From Alisma plantago-aquatica (lineage: Eukaryota; Streptophyta; Magnoliopsida; Alismatales; Alismataceae): a stretch of 64,000 bases of DNA. Under the pieces are notes generated by a model that saw only the letters and a program-made list of their open reading frames with translations, did no database searches and was not told the DNA's origin. Location: NCBI GenBank assembly GCA_963693085.1, contig OY856409.1, positions 1,533,971,372 to 1,534,035,371 of the forward strand. Reading direction: 5' to 3'. Positions 57,513 to 64,000 of the stretch are shown in pieces (within the stretch, counting starts at the first letter, position 1; every line of letters starts with the position of its first letter). The translations under genes were made by a program, and so were the position numbers.

Positions 57513-58080
57513 GTGCATCCGGTCCCAGCGAGCACAAAGCCAGCTTCCCGAGACGACCGGGGCAATTCCGAGGCGATCCGGCCGGACTTGACGGAGGGAG
57601 CCACCGCGTTACGCCACTGGTGTGGGCGGTGGGCCGAGTACCCGACGGACCGCCACGCGGCTCCTGCTTCTGCCGACGCTTTCAAACTTTTTGGGCCCGG
57701 TGGTGCTGAACCGTTCAGGCATCCGCAGCCGCGCCTCTTTCATCGGCGGACTGGCCGGGGTCAGACCCCAATTCTGTTCTGGAGCTGGGTCTACACCGCT
57801 GCTTCCACATACCCATTTGCTCAAGTAGTCGATAGCGGAAAATGCTACTGGATGACTTCCTCTGCCTGCCAATAAAAAACGCCCCGTCGATCAATACATA
57901 CCGCTCGCCGTCCACAATATTCCTGTGGCTCACTTTTCAAACCTGTGCTACAAGTATCCCCCACAAACTAACGACGTATTATCAATACCATCCCCTTTTG
58001 ACATCCAAAGGGCTTCACTGCATCCGTCACGCAAGAATCATCTCGTGGGACTAAGAATTCACCGAATTTCAGTTCAGAGA
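57513..58080. other. GC-rich unassigned segment
   Basis: 57513-57830 is GC-rich with frames open on both strands (for example 57513-57875 plus and 57609-57872 minus). No motif or family is recognised in either. It could be exon or promoter sequence that once continued into 34466 before the insertions, or another repeat. Confidence 0.4.
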
Positions 58081-60890
58081 ACACAGACGCCCTCCTGATT
58101 CCTCCCATCAACAATGCAATAATGCATGCACTGATTTTGGAAAACTATTGACAAACAGACACACATTTATTTCAGTGGAATGCATATTTTAGGAATCCGT
58201 TATTATTTCATCATAGATTGGTCGGCACCCTAGACCCTACTTTGTATGGCGCATCTTCCATCCACAATTCGCTTGCCTTTCTGTCTTTTTTATCCTTTTG
58301 TGACACCTGTTTGGCTTTCTCACCTGAAAGGGCTTTCAACTATTATCCCCCATTCATGAAAAAGTAAACAAGTATACATGCCATAGATAGTTCTATTTAT
58401 TTGTGAAACATATTCTTGATTTCATTTTGAGATAGTTTGTTGGGAAACAATAATTTAGTTGGAAAAAAAATAGAGGAACTTTAACTATAATAATAATGGA
58501 ACTTTATATTTAATAAATCTTATTCTTCTGAGACTACAAAAAGGAGAGGCAAATGCAACATTTGCAATCTCCTTGTTTCTTGTTCTTATCATTATCTACT
58601 TCCACAATTCGTCAAATTCATCCACTGTCTCTTTGCATAACATGTTAACCCAATACATGACAGGAGAAAATAGTAAAGGTCAAATAAAATTTGAGAGAAG
58701 AAAAGGATACAAAAAAGGTCCTGCGAATTGGTTTCCATCTTTTTATTTTTTTTCACCTTCTTGAATAAGTATTATGATGATTCTTTTCGAAAAATATTTT
58801 GTCCGTTTAAATCATTTTAACAACACTTACAAATTTCTACCAATAATTGAGGAGCCACTACACAATCTTGTCAAAATTATTGATACACGTCACATTTGAT
58901 GTATTAAGCATAAATCCATGCATCACATAACTGCGTACTAGGATTAATATGTAATATTATAAAATAGAAAGAAAAAAATTGCTAATGTCTCCTCCACGCT
59001 CTTTTCAATATAGCATACATCTAATCATATCCAATAGATGCAGAGGACACGAAACATGGAAAATGTCATCCTGGTAGGATGGAATTAGCAAGATTGATGC
59101 GAGGTACATCACGAGTTTTTAATATGTCCCTATGTAACATTAAGTGTGCGTTATAGATTATGTTAGAGATGGAAACAATCTATGATGCCATGTAGGAAGC
59201 AAGAAGTGTGTTATCGGGAACATGTTGAATACTTTTATTAGTGTAGACATATTACATAAGCAAGTGAATGAAATAAAAAAGCTATAAATCTTAATAAATT
59301 GTACTCATGATGTACTTGTAATGGAAAAAAATACTTAGACTCGTCTAAAGAGACCAATGCGGTGTTTTTGACATCTTGGATAAAAAATATTGCAATCATT
59401 ATGTTATATCTTAAATAAAAAAGTTACAAAACTTGTATCACATATTATTTTCTTGGAAAACATATGGATGGCTTAAAGAATTCACCACATACTATTGATG
59501 TTATATTATATAAACATTGATTGTGTAAATGCATAATAAATGTTTTGATCAACAACTATTCAATGTATAAATTTGAAAATCTCTCTTTGTCAACATGTTC
59601 CAAGTTCTAAATTTATCAAATCTTTAGTATTTTGTTTTGTATAATAATTGTTGTTTACATTATCGAGTTATACAACCTTCAAGATAATATGATGGCCAAA
59701 ATGGAAACTGTAAGGATGCAAGCTAGAACCGATGAATTTATTATATTCATCTTTCTAATATAATGTTGAAAATAAAGAATATGCCAAATTAGTGACACTA
59801 AATACACAAATTAATGATGTTTTTTAATTACTATTCATTTTATAACTTTGGAATCTTATATTTGTTATTTTGTGCAACTTGTCCCTTAAATCAAATTTTA
59901 ATATTATTTGCTTAACCATTAATGTGTAAGACTAATTGTTTCCACTTATACTTCAGATTATTATATTTTGACACTATAAAATCTATTTTTAATGAAAATA
60001 TTTGATACATCATATATGTAATGTCATAAACTCAAACACATTATTTTTTGTTACATTTTGAATATATACATTTAATATATCATTATGATAGTATGACCCC
60101 AATGTAAAGATGACACACACACACATAAACAAAGGTCCACATATGCCATACACCATTAATATTATTTTTATTTAAAATTTAAGAAATTTGCTTGATTTAT
60201 TGGTTATACTTGTTTTTTTTTGTCAAATTGGTTGTTTAATTAGGACAAATATGTTATGATCCTTGTATATATAAAAATGAAGACTTATCTATTATATTTT
60301 AGAGAAAGTTAATTATTTGAAAATGATTCATATTATAGAAATCTCTCTTATCTTCTACCTTGTTAAGTCGCAAACATGGTACCGAAGTTATGGCATGTTT
60401 CCAACCAGTCATACATTTTCACCAATTTCAACATCTCTTCAACGACTTTCACCGCTATCCTTTTTCTCTTCCATATCCATCTCCAATCTATTCATATGGC
60501 ATCTAATCAATGAATAATTTCAGTGTTTATTATTAGTACTTCCTATTTGTTATTAACCAATAGAAATTCAATAAAACAACATTTGGGATGCAGTTGGTTA
60601 GCGTGAACTGAGTTAGCTCAATCTAATTATAAAATATAGGAATAATCTTTTATGCATACTCTCACAACTTATCAAAGTTACCCAAAACTGTGATTCTGGT
60701 CCCAGAAGAACCTAATCATGAAAAAAAATTAGATGTTACTTAATGTTAGTACGCGTTTGGCAACATTCTAGATCTAGATTTAGTCGTTGTCTTGTACAAT
60801 ATTAAATTTTTCGTAGCATGATATGGTTAGGTGTTTATTGAAAGTATATATTCTTATAATTTGAGAAAAATTTTCAAACCACCCGCTCAT
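58081..60890. other. AT-rich intergenic DNA, no gene seen
   Basis: Long AT-rich sequence with a short CA run at about 60112-60126. Open frames are short and without motifs, on both strands. No terminal repeats or primer sites were found. Confidence 0.6.
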
Positions 60891-61507
60891 TTTTCTACCT
60901 ACATAATGTAGATTTTTTTTTGTCGGCAAAAAATATGTTACTATTTAACCAAAACTTTGGGTACATGGAAGTGCCCCATAGGGAAACAAAACAGATCCTT
61001 ATTGTCCCTTCGCAGAGGAAATAAATAAAGGATCTAAACAAAGAAAAGAAACGCCAAACAGGGAAAAAGTCAAGAGAAAGGGGATACAACCGGGTAATAC
61101 AGAATGGAAGAAGAGAAGGGGTGCACAGATCCAGAAAGCACACCCACAAATATACCTATGGACCCATCATCTCAACTTCTATGCTGGAAAACAAAGTTAT
61201 AATCTAACTCTTCTCCAAACAAGATCCCCGCTGGACATAACTGGTAGGAGACCAATGAAGAGGATAGGATTGTCACTCCTATCTTCTTCCCAAAGGGATG
61301 AGTTACCTGCCACAAAATCCAACCCTTCTCCAAACCGGTCAAGCAAAAACTACCAACCATCAGGTCATAACACCATTAGATACTTCCCCATAGGCATCTA
61401 CATAAGAAACAACTCGGACCATGAACGCTACTTCCATCAGCGCACCCACAAATAGAGCCTCACAGACCGAGTTTCATCATCCAAATATATCAAGGGTCCA
61501 ACCAACT
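60891..61507 (-). other. Region 3' of the LINE-type ORF1, nothing recognised
   Basis: Short minus-strand frames (60895-61149, 61172-61360) have no endonuclease or reverse transcriptase motif. If the ORF1 belongs to a LINE, its ORF2 has been lost. Confidence 0.4.
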
Positions 61508-63012
61508 TCAAGTGTCCACAACAAGCAAATAGGTATCTAAACTCAACATGCAAAGTAGAAGGTTGCAATCAACAGGGAGAAGACTCCTCATTTCTGACTT
61601 CCTTGTACTTTTTTTCTTCTTTCTGTTTCGTCTGGTAGCTTGATTTACACTGAAATCATCCAGCCTCTCTAGATCAACATCACAAGAACTGATCGAAGAA
61701 ACTTCATCCAAATTTCAGGCAACTCTCTGTTGATACTCCAGAGACAAACCAGTGTCGAAGGCTAATTGCTTCACACATTGGGGGGGTAGCACTTAGCTTA
61801 GGAAAGAGAAGCTTCCAATCCATGTTAAGTGATCCATCTTCCCCCACATGTGGATAGCACTACATGTCTGGTTCTAAAGTTCCAAAGGGAACTTCTTCTC
61901 CCTCTTTGGAATCAACACCTGTAGAAGAGACCTCACCAGGTGGTCGCATTGAACTGACATTGATCACCTCAGTATTCTGACAAACACCTTGCCTCCTGCT
62001 GTTCTTCCCAGCTCTTAGCTGCATTTGGCTAGGTAGCACCTTCGTCTTTGTAGTCGTCGGACATGATGGAAGTCGATGCCCGCACTAGAAACAATGAGAA
62101 CAGACCTTCGACTTCGCATCATATCCCACCTTCAGTAGCTTAGGGACAACTTCCACCATAACCGTCACCTCCTTTGGTAGCACAGAGCTAGCTTCAACCT
62201 CCACACGTACAAGGGCGTCTTTGAGGCAGTCCACAGAGAGGCACGCATCCTCGATGTCTAGAGGTCTCCCAATCAAGCTCGCCACCCCTCCTAATCTCCT
62301 GGATGTCCAATGAAAACCAGGATTCTCGAGGACAATCCATATCGGGAGTTTAGAGAAGGATAGCGGAGGAAGGGGTAAGCCTGGCTTCCATGCCTGGACG
62401 ATGATCAGAGAGCCATCCATCATCCAAGGCGCTTCGTCAAGCACCCTTTCCTTCTCCTTAGCCGTCGGCAACTTGATTATGAAGCCCTCTGTCTCCTCCG
62501 CAATGATCTAGAATGGGCCACTAGGACGCCATTGACGACGGATCCAGCCGTACAGTTGGATGCGGAATGGTTTTCTTCCCGAAAATCTTATGAAGACATA
62601 CTCAACCCACGAAGGGGTGGCTTCATCTCCACTTGATATCGAGAAGCATCTCACTCCATTTATGATCTCCGGCTCGATGAAGTCTAACACAAGGGCTTCT
62701 TCACAAGGTCTACCAACCCGGCTAGCAGCTAGCCAGTCAGCCACACTTGAAGAAGAAGGTGCCTGTTCTCCCGTGGGTGATTGCGAAATCGCGGGGGGGG
62801 GGGTGGGGGGGAGAGGGTGGGGGTTCTGTTAGGGAAACTGTCTGAGGACCTTGGCCGACCTGTGGCGAGGGAGTCCTTGACACTCCAGTAGCCACGCCTG
62901 AGCTACTCGAAGGAATCAGAACCGATTCACTTGAAGGAGATTTCGTCGTTGTCGATCCACCCTCAGCCCTAGGACCTCTTCCCCTCCCACACCCTCTTCC
63001 GCCTCTCGCCAT
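61508..63012 (-). pseudogene. LINE-type ORF1 (DUF4283, zinc knuckle), broken
   Basis: Read from 63012, a Gly/Arg/Pro/Ser-rich start (MARGGRGCGRGRG) shifts frame at a G/C homopolymer near 62791-62810. It continues with a DUF4283-like domain: FSGRKPFRIQLYGWIRRQW, then APWMMDGSLIIVQAWKPGL, then LPIWIVLENPGFHW. A zinc knuckle of CX2CX4HX4C type follows (CSHCF, stop, CGHRLPSC). Stops lie at about 62508-62510, 62085-62087 and near 61862, and a second shift falls at a homopolymer near 61782. The tail is Lys/Arg-rich (ATRRNRKKKK). Such proteins are the nucleic-acid-binding ORF1 of plant L1-like LINEs. No reverse transcriptase follows. A relic is most likely. Confidence 0.72.
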
Positions 63013-63027
63013 CGCCCGATCCCTGAA

Positions 63028-63204
63028 ACCATTATGAGGATTTGATGTTTTGTAGATTGAGAGCCAGAAACATCTAATCTTCCTAAAGGTGTCGAGAAAC
63101 CATTTCAGAATATTGATGATCTTAATATGTTAGATCTATAAAATGGGGCCAAGCACCCCATGCAAAAGATTTAGGATTACAAAACATCAAATCCTCATAA
63201 TGGT
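63028..63204. repeat. Perfect 27-bp inverted repeat
   Basis: The arm at 63028-63054 (ending GGATTTGATGTTTTGTA) is the exact reverse complement of 63178-63204, with 123 bases between. It starts 16 bases upstream of the LINE-type ORF1 start on the minus strand. It may be the terminus of a small element or a hairpin-forming transcript. No target duplication was identified. Confidence 0.7.
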
Positions 63205-64000
63205 ATCAAGCAACCATCTCAAAAGATGCAAAAGATGAACTTGTTGTTATTGTTAACATGGGACTTTGTTGCACCTTGAAGGTTGGAATCTAAAGTCAAA
63301 TTCAGGTCCCTTCATTAGGGATTGACGAGTCACATCACTGGACTACCCCCTTCCCCAACTTGTTGCTATTGTTGCAAGAGAGATTGTACTATTTGGTTCA
63401 TGTAGACTATATTACTTTGTCTATACATTAAGGAAGGATTTTTTTATATGAAATGGTGGTTTTACTCACATTTTGAGGTTTGAAAAATCCTGATTTCTTA
63501 GTGAAGTATGACCTCGTTGATGCGAAGTGGAATACTAAATCTCATTACCAGGACAAGACTTATTAATGGTTATGTTTATATCAGATGACGAATAACTATC
63601 CACTAGGAATGTTTTGCTGTAAAGTGTGTAAAAAAATTCATGTATGAGTGGGCCACTGGTCAATAACCAAAACAATGAATAATGAATTAGACTCTTCACC
63701 TCATTTTTGGTTAAATAAATAGTGTTTCCGATGGTGGTTCTACGTATCGAGTGGAGTGGCTTCCATCTTAAACTATCAATTTATATACAATCAATTGTGA
63801 CCCGTCAAAACCAAAATTTTATAGGTTGTTTAAAGTACAAAAGTTGGTAACAATAATAAACAACATAGCAGCAAGGAAGATATTTTTTGGATTGAATTTT
63901 TAGGATCAGCGTATTAGATTAATTAGAACAAGATACAATAAATACACGTAAGTTGTAGCTTAATTTGAACAAGTAGACAGATTATAATGCGCACAAACAT
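63205..64000. other. Intergenic, no gene seen
   Basis: AT-rich DNA with only short frames. A loose direct repeat of the pattern ACCATCTC/ACCATTTC with AAGATG links 63090-63110 and 63205-63240. Nothing else is recognisable. Confidence 0.5.

Noticed and set aside
57513..57875. Host gene in the GC-rich segment
   Set aside because: Frames are open on both strands, with no motif, no start context preference and no family recognised, so it is left as unassigned.

Overview
The window is plant nuclear DNA and consists almost entirely of transposable elements inserted into one another. The evidence for a plant is threefold. Ty3/gypsy chromoviruses carry primer sites complementary to the 3' end of initiator tRNA-Met. 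A PIF/Harbinger transposon has a Myb/SANT-like ORF1 and a spliced DDE transposase. There are fragments of a raffinose-synthase-like gene and a calmodulin-like gene. The GC-rich exon fragments lean toward a monocot, but I cannot name the species. I see no intact host gene and no tRNA, rRNA or CRISPR.

Layout. (1) 1-886 and 32063-32285 look like one older LTR-like element (minus-strand TATA box, hairpin, 63-bp tandem repeats), split by the next insertion. (2) 887-32062 is a Ty3/gypsy element on the minus strand with very long LTRs (about 4.4-4.6 kb) in the order LTR-internal-LTR-internal-LTR, the product of LTR-LTR recombination. Each LTR holds an array of near-perfect palindromes. Copy A (5456-10281) is heavily decayed. 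Copy B (14714-19516) keeps long gag-pol reading frames with a few stops. (3) The third LTR is split by a young non-coding LTR element at 23396-31452 (TSD AAACC, two 3.04-kb LTRs, 1.98-kb internal region). (4) 32300-34466 is intergenic with a 173-bp tandem duplication and two nested MITEs. (5) 34467-57512 may be one hAT-like element that carried host gene fragments and was later hit by a decayed gypsy element (34536-43796, TSD CGACC) and by an 11.8-kb PIF/Harbinger element (44073-55908, 16-bp TIR match, TSD CAT). (6) 57513-64000 is intergenic and contains a broken LINE-type ORF1 (DUF4283 plus zinc knuckle) at 61508-63012.

The most interesting unit is the Harbinger element. Between its terminal repeats it carries, all on the plus strand, a Myb/SANT-like protein, a spliced transposase with an apparently complete DDE triad, two different GRF-type zinc-finger proteins, a second Myb/SANT-like paralogue with one stop codon, and a small charged frame with a frameshift. 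Its long 5' part holds a 1,825-bp tandem duplication. A 390-bp MITE at 33870-34259 has matching termini and is a plausible non-autonomous relative. The transposase and Myb protein should act together in excision, as known for PIF/Harbinger. The role of the GRF and second Myb genes is unknown, and they look like an accessory cargo.
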